Of a stretch of 64,000 bases of DNA, positions 55,571 to 63,660 are shown piece after piece. The notes beneath the pieces were generated by a model. That model ran no database searches. It was not told the origin of the DNA and saw only the letters and a program-made list of their open reading frames with translations. The position numbers were made by a program, and so were the translations under genes. The DNA comes from Bacteroides sp. (GTDB lineage: Bacteria > Bacteroidota > Bacteroidia > Bacteroidales > Muribaculaceae). The stretch covers positions 42,929 to 106,928 of the forward strand of contig JAAVCL010000012.1 in the NCBI GenBank assembly GCA_014802335.1, given 5' to 3'. Within the stretch, counting starts at the first letter, position 1; each line of letters starts with the position of its first letter.

Positions 55571-55601
55571 GATGGTGCGCGAAAGCGCGCCATCTTTTTT
55601 T
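55571..55601 (+). terminator. Terminator after the sigma factor gene
   Basis: GATGGTGCGC (55571-55580), GAAA loop, GCGCGCCATC (55585-55594): a 10-bp stem with one G-T pair and a GNRA tetraloop, followed by seven T's. Its T-run overlaps the -33 box of the next promoter. Confidence 0.95.
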
Positions 55602-55603
55602 GT

Positions 55604-55635
55604 TTTGTGATGTTGCAGGAATTTTGTTAACTTTG
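55604..55635 (+). promoter_or_regulatory. Promoter for the ftsB-coaX-lptC operon
   Basis: TTTG (55604-55607), 20 bases, TAACTTTG (55628-55635). Perfect consensus and spacing; leader of about 45 nt before the ATG at 55688. The downstream genes to the CBS protein lie close together on the same strand. Confidence 0.85.
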
Positions 55636-55687
55636 CATATTGAAAATGAACTGTCGTGCCTTAGCAGGCTTTTAGCGCATATCACTG

Positions 55688-55999
55688 ATGAGCAAAAAAA
55701 TAAAGAAACTTAACTTCTGGATTCGTCGAAAGTCACACCTTGCCGTGATTGCCATAGGCTCGCTGGTGATCGCTATGCTTTTTTTAAATGAGGATGCCTC
55801 TTGGGAAAACAATATGCAGTACCAGGCGCACATAAAGGCTCTGAACGAAGAGATAAAGCTATGCAAGGATTCGGCCCGCTATTACCGGGAGCAACGTGAG
55901 AAACTCCTGACCGGAACCGATGAACTTGAACAAATAGCCCGAGAAGAATTCAGAATGCAAAAGCCGACCGAAGACGTATATATAATAAAGCATAAATAA
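55688..55999 (+). CDS. Septum formation initiator family protein (FtsB/DivIC-like)
   Basis: 103 residues: basic start, one membrane helix (LAVIAIGSLVIAMLFL), then a coiled coil (AHIKALNEEIKLCKDSARYYREQREKL in part) and the C-terminal LEQIAREEFRMQKPTEDVYII pattern of FtsB/DivIC. Part of the divisome in the periplasm. First gene of the operon. Confidence 0.9.
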   Translation: MSKKIKKLNFWIRRKSHLAVIAIGSLVIAMLFLNEDASWENNMQYQAHIKALNEEIKLCKDSARYYREQREKLLTGTDELEQIAREEFRMQKPTEDVYIIKHK

Positions 56000-56007
56000 G
56001 ACCGTCA

Positions 56008-56454
56008 ATGAAAAATCAAAATTCAGGAAAGAAAGTGGATAAAACACGCCTTCGGGCTGCAATGGAAAATGTCGCGGTTGCAGGGCTGATTTTGGTGGCG
56101 GTCGGTCTTATTGCGCCCTTTGCCTCAATGGGCAGCCCGGGGTGGATGGTCGCATTTAAATGGATTTTTGCTGTCGGGGCCGTGGTATACACCGTTGCCC
56201 GAATTATTTCCGCATGGGGCCGCGATGAATCTTTCAGGGTGAGAAGGTTGCGCAGAATGGAGGGCTGGGCCGGAATCGCATTTTGCATAGCCGCATTTTT
56301 CTGGTTCTACAATACCCGCGCTTTCAGCGGCTACACGCTCACGTTCCGGATGCTTAACGAAACCATCCTGTTCACCATGGCCGGAGCCCTGATTCAGATA
56401 GTGGCCTCCTGGATGTTAAACTCCGCACTGCGCAAAGAGAAAAATGAACAGTGA
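56008..56454 (+). CDS. Four-helix membrane protein of unknown function
   Basis: 148 residues, basic N-terminus and four helices: VAVAGLILVAVGLIAPFASM, WMVAFKWIFAVGAVVYTVAR, GIAFCIAAFFWFYNT and LFTMAGALIQIVASWML. It overlaps coaX by 11 bp and starts 9 bp after the FtsB-like gene. No family recognised; the place in a division/CoA/LPS operon suggests an envelope role. Confidence 0.8.
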   Translation: MKNQNSGKKVDKTRLRAAMENVAVAGLILVAVGLIAPFASMGSPGWMVAFKWIFAVGAVVYTVARIISAWGRDESFRVRRLRRMEGWAGIAFCIAAFFWFYNTRAFSGYTLTFRMLNETILFTMAGALIQIVASWMLNSALRKEKNEQ

Positions 56455-57199
56455 ATCTACCATATTGACCATTGATATCGGCAACACGGCCCTGAAGGTT
56501 TGCGTGTTCGAAGGCGAACGGCTTATTCAGTCCTCAATCGGATGTATCGCGGAGGCTGCGCAGGCACGCGAAGCGGTGGAGGCGATGCTGGTGTTCAATT
56601 CTGTCGACGGTGCCGCTTATTGTTGCGTGGGTCAAGAGAAAAGAGAACTCGTTGAAATGTTGAGAACAGAGTATGGATTGCCCGTGGTGACTCTCGATGC
56701 GGAAACTCCATTGCCGTTGGAAATATGCTATGACACACGTTCCACATTAGGCGCAGATCGCATTGCTGCAGCCGTGGGGTGCATGGATGATACCAAAGCC
56801 ACACTTGTGGTGGATGCGGGAACCGCTGTTACTTCCGATGTGGTGGCAGACCGCAAGTTTCTCTTCGGCAACATCTCGCCCGGTTTGAAGTTAAGATTCC
56901 GCTCGCTCCACGATTTTACTTCCCGGCTGCCACTGGTTCACCCCGAAGGTGAACTGCCGGAGTTCGGTCACGACACGGTCACGGCCTTGCGTGCCGGTGT
57001 GGTTAACGGCCTCTTGGCTGAAATCGCTGACGATTACAGAAAAGTATCTGAAATGTTCGATAATCCCCGAATAGTCCTCACCGGAGGCGATGCCCCTTTT
57101 CTCGCACCCCTGCTTGCCAAACGCAGTATCACCGCAGAGCTGGATGCACAGAGCGTGGGGCGCGGATTGGTCAGAATATTCAATTACAATAACAATTGA
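56444..57199 (+). CDS. coaX: Type III pantothenate kinase
   Basis: 251 residues. ASKHA-fold motifs: LTIDIGNTALKVCVFE (phosphate 1), GADRIAAAVGCMDDTKATLVVDAGTAVT in parts, and ISPGLKLRFRSLHDFTSRLP. It phosphorylates pantothenate, the first step of CoA synthesis. Overlaps the membrane protein gene by 11 bp. Confidence 0.95.
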   Translation: MNSESTILTIDIGNTALKVCVFEGERLIQSSIGCIAEAAQAREAVEAMLVFNSVDGAAYCCVGQEKRELVEMLRTEYGLPVVTLDAETPLPLEICYDTRSTLGADRIAAAVGCMDDTKATLVVDAGTAVTSDVVADRKFLFGNISPGLKLRFRSLHDFTSRLPLVHPEGELPEFGHDTVTALRAGVVNGLLAEIADDYRKVSEMFDNPRIVLTGGDAPFLAPLLAKRSITAELDAQSVGRGLVRIFNYNNN

Positions 57200-57227
57200 T
57201 CAATAAATTGAAGTACAATAACAACTT

Positions 57228-58487
57228 ATGAATAAACTGAAGCTCCTTTTTGCAATTGTTTTGTGTGCAATGCCCTCACTCGTGGCGGCACAAAACGCCA
57301 CTACTCCCTATTCGATGTACGGGTATGGTATCCTTGGTGACCGGGCCACCTCAATGCAGCGTCAGATGGGCGGTGTTGGTGTGGCCATGAATTCCGGCCG
57401 CCAGATCAATGTTATCAACCCGGCCTCGTATGCAGCCATCGACTCTCTTACTTTCCTTTTCGACATGGGTGCCGACGTCTGCATGTTGTGGAGCCAGGAG
57501 GGTAGTGCGCGCGAACATGCTGTGGGCGGCGGTCTCGACTACGTGACAATGCAGTTCCCCTTGTCAAAATACATGGGCGGCTCAATCGGTCTGCTCCCTT
57601 ACAGTTCCGTGGGCTATGCGTTCGGAAACGATATCGCTCATGGAACAATGGAAAACCAGGGCTCCGGAGGCATCAACGAAGCATATATCGGACTTGCCGG
57701 AACTTTTGCGGGCTTCTCGCTGGGTGTAAATGTAAGTTATGACTTCGGAAACATCGTGAACGATGTGTTTGCCAATCCGACTTCCGGAAGCACCAAATTT
57801 GAGCACGTCATGAAAGTTCGCGACTGGAATATCGTGATCGGTGCCCAGTACACTTATAAAATGAATTCCCGGAACCGTATGGTTTTTGGCGTTACATACA
57901 GCCCGAAAAAGACTTTGTTGGGTCGCACATGGGCCACTATTCAGGAAATGACTCAGGAATCACTTCCCACCACTGTGGGCGAAATGAAGCTGAAAGATAA
58001 ATATTATACCCCCAACACTATCGCAGCCGGCGTTAGCTATACACACGAACGCGCCAGCAGATTCAGTGTCGAACTTGACTATTCCTGGCAGGGTTGGAAA
58101 GATTGTCTCTATTCTCCCTTATATTCATCAACCGACAACAATGTTGTGGTTTTCGAGGGGATGAACTTCAACAATCGTCAACGCGTATCGGCCGGTGTGG
58201 AATACATGCCGCGTATCCGAGGAAACTACGGGCAGCGCATGACCTATCGTGCCGGAGCTTACTACACGCAGGATTATCTTAAAATCAACGGTAACGGTGT
58301 GCGCGAATTCGGAGTGACTGCCGGTGTCGGATTCCCGACCCCCGAGGGTAAGACAATTGTAAATCTCGGCCTCGAATGGAAAATGCGTCAGGCTCATCCC
58401 GTTTCGCTTATAAAAGAGAATTATTTCAATATTTGCCTGGGTGTAAACTTCAATGAAGTATGGTTCTTCAAGCGTAAGATCCGTTAA
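57228..58487 (+). CDS. Outer-membrane protein of the FadL/PorV-like group
   Basis: 419 residues with a signal peptide (LLFAIVLCAMPSLVAA-QNA). GRQINVINPASYAAIDSLTF recalls the N-terminal plug of the FadL/PorV family, and strand patterns run to a final VNFNEVWFFKRKIR. It is conserved between coaX and lptC in Bacteroidetes, as I recall. Likely a channel for hydrophobic compounds; function unproven. Confidence 0.75.
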   Translation: MNKLKLLFAIVLCAMPSLVAAQNATTPYSMYGYGILGDRATSMQRQMGGVGVAMNSGRQINVINPASYAAIDSLTFLFDMGADVCMLWSQEGSAREHAVGGGLDYVTMQFPLSKYMGGSIGLLPYSSVGYAFGNDIAHGTMENQGSGGINEAYIGLAGTFAGFSLGVNVSYDFGNIVNDVFANPTSGSTKFEHVMKVRDWNIVIGAQYTYKMNSRNRMVFGVTYSPKKTLLGRTWATIQEMTQESLPTTVGEMKLKDKYYTPNTIAAGVSYTHERASRFSVELDYSWQGWKDCLYSPLYSSTDNNVVVFEGMNFNNRQRVSAGVEYMPRIRGNYGQRMTYRAGAYYTQDYLKINGNGVREFGVTAGVGFPTPEGKTIVNLGLEWKMRQAHPVSLIKENYFNICLGVNFNEVWFFKRKIR

Positions 58488-58490
58488 TTC

Positions 58491-59177
58491 ATGACTCGCT
58501 CCGATAAGAGACATTCATCTTTCAGAAATGCCACTAACGTGCTTGCCGCAATGTTGGTGGCGTTGATTGTGGCTTCAGGTTGCACCGAGGAACGGAAAAT
58601 TGATGTCGCTTCAAAAATTAACCCGAAGCGGATGGCAACAATGACCACTAAAAACATCTCGACCCTTATTTCCGATTCGGGTGTGGTGCAGTATAAAATC
58701 GTTGCCCCCCTTTGGGAAGTGTGGGAGGAAGCCGACACCCCATATTGGTATTTCCCGAAAGGCATATTCTTACAGAAGTTTGACCCCTATTTTAAGGTGA
58801 TTGCAACTGTTGCCGCCGACTCGGCACGATTCTTTAGCAACCAGAAATTATGGCGGCTCGACGGCCGGGTGGAACTTACGCAAGTGCCGAAAGGATTGTT
58901 TCAGACCCAACAACTTTTCTGGGATCAACGGCGCGGAGTGCTTTATAGCGACTCTTTCATCCACATCGAAACGGAAACTCACGTGCTGGAAGGAATCGGA
59001 TTTGAAAGCGACGAGCAATTACGATCATATCGTGTGATAAAACCTCAGGGTATTTTCCCCGTAAACAGCGACAATGTCACCGGTCGGGGCAGTGCGTCTG
59101 AAACCCAAACCCCCTCTTCGCAGTCGGCACCCACTCCCTTAACACGCGAATCATTGCCCGCCCCCGGAGCCGATTAA
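58491..59177 (+). CDS. lptC: LPS export ABC transporter periplasmic protein LptC
   Basis: 228 residues with a lipobox-like site at Cys31 (VALIVASGCTEE). The LptC domain: STLISDSGVVQYKIVAPLW, YFPKGIFLQKFDP, VIATVAADSARFF, WDQRRGVLYSD and IHIETETHVLEG, a beta-jellyroll that takes LPS from the LptBFG pump and hands it on to LptA-like proteins. A proline/serine/threonine-rich tail of about 35 residues is extra. Adjacent to an FadL-like barrel and a CBS protein. Confidence 0.92.
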   Translation: MTRSDKRHSSFRNATNVLAAMLVALIVASGCTEERKIDVASKINPKRMATMTTKNISTLISDSGVVQYKIVAPLWEVWEEADTPYWYFPKGIFLQKFDPYFKVIATVAADSARFFSNQKLWRLDGRVELTQVPKGLFQTQQLFWDQRRGVLYSDSFIHIETETHVLEGIGFESDEQLRSYRVIKPQGIFPVNSDNVTGRGSASETQTPSSQSAPTPLTRESLPAPGAD

Positions 59178-59200
59178 CCTCCAAAACACAACACTTGTTT

Positions 59201-60481
59201 ATGGAATTAGACTTTACACTCGCCATAATTATCACCATAATTGCAATAATCCTTTCAGGCCTCTTTTCAGGCTCTGAAATTGCATTCGTACAGTCCAGCA
59301 AGGTGCGTCGCGAAATCGACGCGGCTAAAGGAGGTGTTATTAATAAAATACTCCAGATATTCAGCCATCACGAAGATATGTTCATATCCTCCATGTTGGT
59401 TGGAAACAACGCTGTGCTCGTAATTTACGGAATTTCGTTTTCTGCGCTGATCAACCCGTTGCTTGAAAAATGGTTTGGCGCCAACAATGAGGCAATGGTT
59501 CTGATATGCAATACGATTCTTTCGACAGGCCTTATCCTTATCACAGGCGAATTTCTGCCTAAATCAACATTCCGCATCAATCCTAATTTTATGATGCGTA
59601 TCTTTGCGTTGCCTCTTTATCTGATGTATCTCATATTCTATCCGATTTCCCTGCTTGTGTCCATGATTTCCAAAGGGTTAATGAAACTGTTTGGCATAAA
59701 GAGCAGTCAGACAAGTTCGCAACTCCTCACCATGGATGAACTTGATGACTACATTCAGCAGTCGATAGAAGAAAACACCGGACGCCAGGAAGTGGAAAAC
59801 GAAGTCAAGATATTCAGAAAAGCAATCGACTTTGCCGACACGCAGATTGCCGAATGTATGACTCCGCGAAATGAGATAGTATCGGTGCCTCTTGAGGGAA
59901 CCACACGCGAAGACCTGTTGCAACGATTCATCGACACCGGACTCTCGAAAGTGGTGGTATATAAAGAAGATATAGACGACATTGTAGGATACATACACGT
60001 CTCAGAACTCTTCAACCCCGATGCGGATTGGACACTTAAACTGAAGCCCGTGATCTTTACCCCCGAGACAATGTTAGCAAACAAGATGATGCATCGTCTC
60101 ATGAGCGAGAAAAAATCAATGGCAATCATCATTGATGAATTCGGCGGGACGGCCGGCCTCGTTACTCTCGAAGACCTTGTGGAAGAAATATTCGGCGAAA
60201 TAGAAGACGAACACGACCGCAAGAGAATAATTGCCCGAAAGATAGGGGTGGATGCCTACATTTTCTCAGGCAGAGCCGAAATTACAGCCATCAACGAAGA
60301 ATTCGGGCTTGGAATAAAAGAAAGTGAAGACTATCACACAGTGGCCGGCTATATCCTCGACTCTCTTGAAGCATTGCCGCGTCAAGGAGAAACCTTTGAC
60401 ATTGGTAACCTCCGGTTCTCAATAAAAAAGATGTCGACCACAAGAATCGAACTCGTCAAAGTCGAGAAAATCCCCGCATAG
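59201..60481 (+). CDS. CNNM/HlyC-CorC family membrane protein with CBS domains (GldE-like)
   Basis: 426 residues from the ATG at 59201. An N-terminal DUF21 transmembrane domain: FTLAIIITIIAIILSGLFSG, SEIAFVQSSKVR, LVGNNAVLVIYGISFSAL. Two CBS domains follow, with MTPRNEIVSVPLEGT and the DEFGGTAGLVTLEDLVEEIFGE block, then a C-terminal CorC/HlyC domain. Family members are thought to export magnesium or, as GldE, assist gliding proteins. Last gene of the run. Confidence 0.92.
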   Translation: MELDFTLAIIITIIAIILSGLFSGSEIAFVQSSKVRREIDAAKGGVINKILQIFSHHEDMFISSMLVGNNAVLVIYGISFSALINPLLEKWFGANNEAMVLICNTILSTGLILITGEFLPKSTFRINPNFMMRIFALPLYLMYLIFYPISLLVSMISKGLMKLFGIKSSQTSSQLLTMDELDDYIQQSIEENTGRQEVENEVKIFRKAIDFADTQIAECMTPRNEIVSVPLEGTTREDLLQRFIDTGLSKVVVYKEDIDDIVGYIHVSELFNPDADWTLKLKPVIFTPETMLANKMMHRLMSEKKSMAIIIDEFGGTAGLVTLEDLVEEIFGEIEDEHDRKRIIARKIGVDAYIFSGRAEITAINEEFGLGIKESEDYHTVAGYILDSLEALPRQGETFDIGNLRFSIKKMSTTRIELVKVEKIPA

Positions 60482-60584
60482 AATTCGTGAAATCCATCTC
60501 ATTATATTTAAGTTGCCTAAACTAATTTACGTATTATAATACTTTATAAAAAAAGTGTAAACTTTATGGCAATCTTTATTAATC
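60482..60584. other. Intergenic sequence before the nested hairpin
   Basis: AT-rich with GTGTAAACTTTATGGCAATC. No gene. It leads into the structured element at 60585-60685. Confidence 0.4.
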
Positions 60585-60685
60585 TTTAGGGTATCTTGTC
60601 CCGCTCTAATCAGCACCGACCGAAAGGTTACTGCCTCTTAGAGCGAGTCAATCTGCTACAAAATCTTAATAAATCTTACCCTAAA
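60585..60685. repeat. Nested three-tier hairpin
   Basis: Outer arms TTTAGGGTA (60585-60593) and TACCCTAAA (60677-60685) are perfect. Inside are GCTCTAA (60603-60609) with TTAGAGC (60638-60644), then CAG/CTG and ACC-GAAA-GGT (60619-60628). AATCTTTATTAATCTTTAGG and its echo AAATCTTAATAAATCTTACC flank it. It might be an RNA or a DNA site upstream of the lipoprotein gene. Confidence 0.65.
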
Positions 60686-60766
60686 AATTAATTTAGGTAA
60701 CTTTATATTAAGATAGTAAATTATTAGGTTAATAAATGTTAATAAAAATGGTTTGTTTATTTAATA

Positions 60767-60798
60767 TTTTATGTTTTGAAATATTAATACTATCTTTG
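60767..60798 (+). promoter_or_regulatory. Promoter for the accessory lipoprotein gene
   Basis: TATCTTTG (60791-60798) fits -7; TTTT (60767-60770) 20 bases upstream is one mismatch from TTTG. Leader about 85 nt. Confidence 0.55.
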
Positions 60799-60888
60799 CT
60801 TAAAGTCTGATGATTTCTGTATTAAAATTAATTTTATTTCAGTAAGTCAGATAGTAATTCATCTTTTAATCTAATAAAACTCAACATC

Positions 60889-61629
60889 ATGAAAAAAATC
60901 TATTCATTTATCAGCTTATTATGCATATTTATTCTTTCAAGCTGTTCTGACGAGGTGCCTGAATTGCAAACAAGAAGTGGCAATAATAATCCCTATGCAG
61001 TCTATTTTGAGAATGCGGCCTCTAAACCTGAATTATCATTATTAGAGATCAGTCTGGGAACCAAATCTGTTGATGACCTTCAAAATTATAATATTGTCTT
61101 TACAGAAAAAGACGCGGAGAGAATATATGAAATGAGTTCTGAGGAACTTGTTGAATTAAAAAAATCCAGGATGCAGGCGTATGGAGTCAGTACAGAAGAA
61201 GAGATGGAAAAAATCATCGATGAATCGTATGAAAAATTTTGTGCTGATATGGATGAAGATGATCTCCGGAAGCTCAACGCATTTGGAGAACAGTATCTTG
61301 CATTGCCTGCTGGTTATGCTTCTTTTTCTAAGGTGTATCCATATGAAATGAATGGAAAATTGACCGTTCTTGATCAGAAGTATCTCCAATATGCTATAGC
61401 TATAGATAATTATGCAAGACCGCTGTATAACCAATTTGTTTTTTTAACGAGATCTCCGAGCGAATGTCAAAAATATTTATTAATTCGGTTGGCAATAACT
61501 TCTGTTTCGTATTGTTACGGATGTCTTTTCCCTGGGGGCTGGTTATGGGGATTATATGGTGCATTTTACGATGCAATGGACGCAGCCATTAATTATAAAA
61601 CCTGTTTGCGTACTCGAACTGGAGATTAA
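60889..61629 (+). CDS. Lipoprotein of unknown function
   Basis: 246 residues. Lipobox ends at Cys19 (CIFILSSCSDE). The middle is acidic and helical (TEKDAERIYEMSSEELVELK, TEEEMEKIIDESYEKFC). The C-terminus is distinct: CQKYLLIRLAITSVSYCYGC then LFPGGWLWGLYGAFYDAMDA and NYKTCLRTRTGD, with four cysteines that could form disulfides and a glycine/tryptophan-rich hydrophobic stretch. I know no family. Codon use is AT-rich compared with the nqr or lpt genes, as for horizontally acquired DNA. Two tiny membrane proteins follow. Confidence 0.8.
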   Translation: MKKIYSFISLLCIFILSSCSDEVPELQTRSGNNNPYAVYFENAASKPELSLLEISLGTKSVDDLQNYNIVFTEKDAERIYEMSSEELVELKKSRMQAYGVSTEEEMEKIIDESYEKFCADMDEDDLRKLNAFGEQYLALPAGYASFSKVYPYEMNGKLTVLDQKYLQYAIAIDNYARPLYNQFVFLTRSPSECQKYLLIRLAITSVSYCYGCLFPGGWLWGLYGAFYDAMDAAINYKTCLRTRTGD

Positions 61630-61654
61630 AATTCATGAGACAAAAATTGATTAA

Positions 61655-61921
61655 ATGAATTCGATTTTTAAGCATACTTATATATTCGCCATGGTCGTTT
61701 TCTTGTGTTTTACACTATTTGCTTTTAATATAGATAGTGATAATCCACACCATCTTAATATCTGGCAATATATCTTGGTTTCTTTGGGAGGGTTATCAAG
61801 CCTTATTTTTATTATTCTCAATGTAAGAGAAAAGCAATGGATGGGGATAATTGGCTTCATATTGGCTGTTGGTATGTATGGCTACTGCGTAAGTCTGCTT
61901 TTGACACCTGAAGCTGAATGA
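61655..61921 (+). CDS. Small membrane protein, accessory cassette member 1
   Basis: 88 residues: three helices, TYIFAMVVFLCFTLFAF, IWQYILVSLGGLSSLIFIIL and IGFILAVGMYGYCVSLLL. The link VREKQWMGIIGF recurs as VKEKCWGLFTVA in the protein at 62135, so the two are probably distant relatives. It lies 25 bp after the lipoprotein gene. Immunity-like or partner function is only a guess. Confidence 0.7.
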   Translation: MNSIFKHTYIFAMVVFLCFTLFAFNIDSDNPHHLNIWQYILVSLGGLSSLIFIILNVREKQWMGIIGFILAVGMYGYCVSLLLTPEAE

Positions 61922-61923
61922 GG

Positions 61924-62120
61924 TAAGTAAGTTTGAGAAATTAGCTAATAGTTATTTTTGGAATTTGAACGAGAGGATTTGTTTGTTGAGAGAGGGAGCA
62001 TAGCGGGCTATGCGACTGGATGAAAGGAACAAAGACACCATTCAAAAGCACAAAGAACGATAGCTTTCAATCCAAGCTTACTAAAATTATAGTATTAACT
62101 AATTTTGAAAACTTACTTAA
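61924..62120. repeat. Long palindromic element with shared core, between the two small membrane genes
   Basis: Arms AAGTAAGTTTGAG-AAATTAGCTAATA (61926 on) and its approximate complement near 62089-62118 enclose the core GCATAGCGGGCTATGC (61998-62013). The core and following GCGACTG are identical to the element at 54671. The outer arms differ, so this is a second family sharing one core. Confidence 0.7.
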
Positions 62121-62134
62121 ATTAATTAACCTAT

Positions 62135-62413
62135 ATGAAACAATTAAATAAGGATACTCAGAAAAAACTGAATTGGTTTATAATTCCGTTTGGAATCTTA
62201 CTGATTATTTTTTTTGTAAACCTAATTCAGGATAATATCTCCGATTATATGGAATGGGGACGCTATGCTCTGTTGGCGAGTCTGGACATATATGTAATAG
62301 CCTTCGCCGCGGCGTGTGTCAAAGAAAAATGTTGGGGACTATTTACAGTCGCAATTCTTTTCTTCCTGTTGACCTGGGCACGTGTGTGGATAGATTATTA
62401 TTTTATTTTTTGA
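62135..62413 (+). CDS. Small membrane protein, accessory cassette member 2
   Basis: 92 residues, three helices: WFIIPFGILLIIFFVNLI, YALLASLDIYVIAFAAACV and FTVAILFFLLTWARVWIDYY. Shares the (V)KEKxW turn with the protein at 61655. Followed 18 bp later by the promoter of the second sigma gene. Confidence 0.7.
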   Translation: MKQLNKDTQKKLNWFIIPFGILLIIFFVNLIQDNISDYMEWGRYALLASLDIYVIAFAAACVKEKCWGLFTVAILFFLLTWARVWIDYYFIF

Positions 62414-62430
62414 CAAAAACTGCTTTAGAA

Positions 62431-62462
62431 TTTGCCGAAGTCAAATATAATTATTAACTTTG
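62431..62462 (+). promoter_or_regulatory. Promoter of the second sigma factor gene
   Basis: TTTG (62431-62434), 20 bases, TAACTTTG (62455-62462). Both boxes perfect; leader about 44 nt to the ATG at 62513. The promoter overlaps an in-frame upstream extension of the ORF, which supports the later start. Confidence 0.85.
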
Positions 62463-62512
62463 GACTGAGAAAATCTATAAGTAAACCTCAATTTTATCTA
62501 ACTAACACATTA

Positions 62513-63019
62513 ATGAAAGGTAACGACACCTTTAAATCCTCCGTGATTGGGATGCAGGGAAACCTCTTTTCCTTTGCACTCAAGCTTACGGCAAATGAAG
62601 AGGAAGCGCATGACCTCGTGCAGGACACTACGCTGAAAGCGCTCGATAATGAAGCCAAATTCACCGAAAACGCCAACTTCGGCGGGTGGATGATGACCAT
62701 TATGCGCAATATCTTCATTAATAACTACCGTAAGCGCACAAGAGAGAACACAGTGGTTGACTCCACTGAAGACCTCTTCCATCTCAATCTTTCTCAGGAT
62801 TCAGGAGTGCAGACTCCTGATGGTGCATTTGCAGCCCAAGAGATCACTGCGATCCTTAATGGCTTCCCCGCAGATTATCGTAAACCCTTCTCCATGCACA
62901 TCGCCGGTTACAAGTATGAGGAGATTTCGCAGAAACTCGCGATGCCTCTCGGTACCGTGAAAAGTCACATCTTCTTTACTCGTAAGAAGCTGCGCGAAAT
63001 GCTGAAAGATTATCGCTGA
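62513..63019 (+). CDS. ECF-type RNA polymerase sigma factor, copy 2
   Basis: 168 residues from the ATG at 62513. Region 2: ANEEEAHDLVQDTTLKALDN and MTIMRNIFINNYRK; region 4: AGYKYEEISQKLAMPLGTVK and SHIFFTRKKL. Aligned without gaps to the first copy, 103 of 168 residues are identical by hand count, and the conserved blocks VDSTEDL and IFINNYR are shared. Regions 2.4 and 4.2 differ at several positions, so promoter preference may differ. No anti-sigma gene nearby. Confidence 0.92.
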   Translation: MKGNDTFKSSVIGMQGNLFSFALKLTANEEEAHDLVQDTTLKALDNEAKFTENANFGGWMMTIMRNIFINNYRKRTRENTVVDSTEDLFHLNLSQDSGVQTPDGAFAAQEITAILNGFPADYRKPFSMHIAGYKYEEISQKLAMPLGTVKSHIFFTRKKLREMLKDYR

Positions 63020-63228
63020 TCTGTTGCTCTTAACTTCTCTTGACCTTTAAATCTTTTTGAACAGACATCTTTCTTTAGCAAAAAATTGACCATTAAGTTG
63101 GATTATAAGATTGCACGAGGAATTATACAAGCCGGAATTGTAACTCAGACTTACCATTAGATGTTTAGTAGAAAGCTAAATTATAGAAACCTGTAGGAAA
63201 TATTATTGAAGGTTTAAAAGAATTGAAC
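63020..63228. other. Spacer after the second sigma gene
   Basis: AT-rich with no gene; no second promoter of good spacing could be placed. It ends at the terminator at 63229. Confidence 0.4.
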
Positions 63229-63260
63229 GAGGCGTTTATCCCCACCCGGATAAACGCCTC
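63229..63260 (+). terminator. Hairpin terminator downstream of the sigma gene
   Basis: GAGGCGTTTATCC (63229-63241) and GGATAAACGCCTC (63248-63260) are perfect complements around a six-base loop. No long T-run follows. It stands 210 bases after the sigma stop. Confidence 0.75.
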
Positions 63261-63261
63261 T

Positions 63262-63510
63262 TCACATTCCCCGGCCCCCCCCACTGCCCCAAACCCAAAC
63301 CCAAACCCCCAACCCTAAACCCCAAAACCTAAAGCCTAAAACCTAAAGCCTAAAACCTAAAGCCCCTATTCCCTTCGCTGCGCTCGGGACACAGTCTTAA
63401 AAAGGCTCAATCCTCTCAATCTTCCCAATCTTCCCAAGTTTCCCAAACTTCCCAAGCATCCCAAATCTCCCAAATTTCCCAAATTTCCCAAGCTTCCCAT
63501 CTCCTCTTAA
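63262..63510. repeat. Composite island before the rRNA promoter: C-rich runs, CCTAAAGCC units, TTCCCAA units
   Basis: CCCAAACCCAAACCC runs, then AACCTAAAGCCTAAAACC units (63325-63365), CCCTTCGCTGCGCTCGGGAC (63371-63390) and finally about ten TTCCCAA-type units (63410-63500). It is the reverse complement in parts of the island at 46140-46345. Confidence 0.8.
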
Positions 63511-63628
63511 CCCCGCCTTCAAAATGCAATTAACAAAACGAAATATATTTTAACATTTATTGATTGCGTTAAGAATCAACAAAATGGACGGATAAGGATG
63601 TTATAAAACATAATTTTTTAAAAGAAAA

Positions 63629-63660
63629 TTTGCGCAGCGGGAATTTTTGCACTAATTTTG
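63629..63660 (+). promoter_or_regulatory. rRNA operon promoter
   Basis: TTTG (63629-63632), 20 bases, TAATTTTG (63653-63660). Transcription would begin near 63666, giving a leader of about 220 bases. The leader has GGGACAT...ATGTCCC (63791-63811) and ATTGAAATATTG (63750 region), the latter like an antitermination signal; that reading is tentative. Confidence 0.85.
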
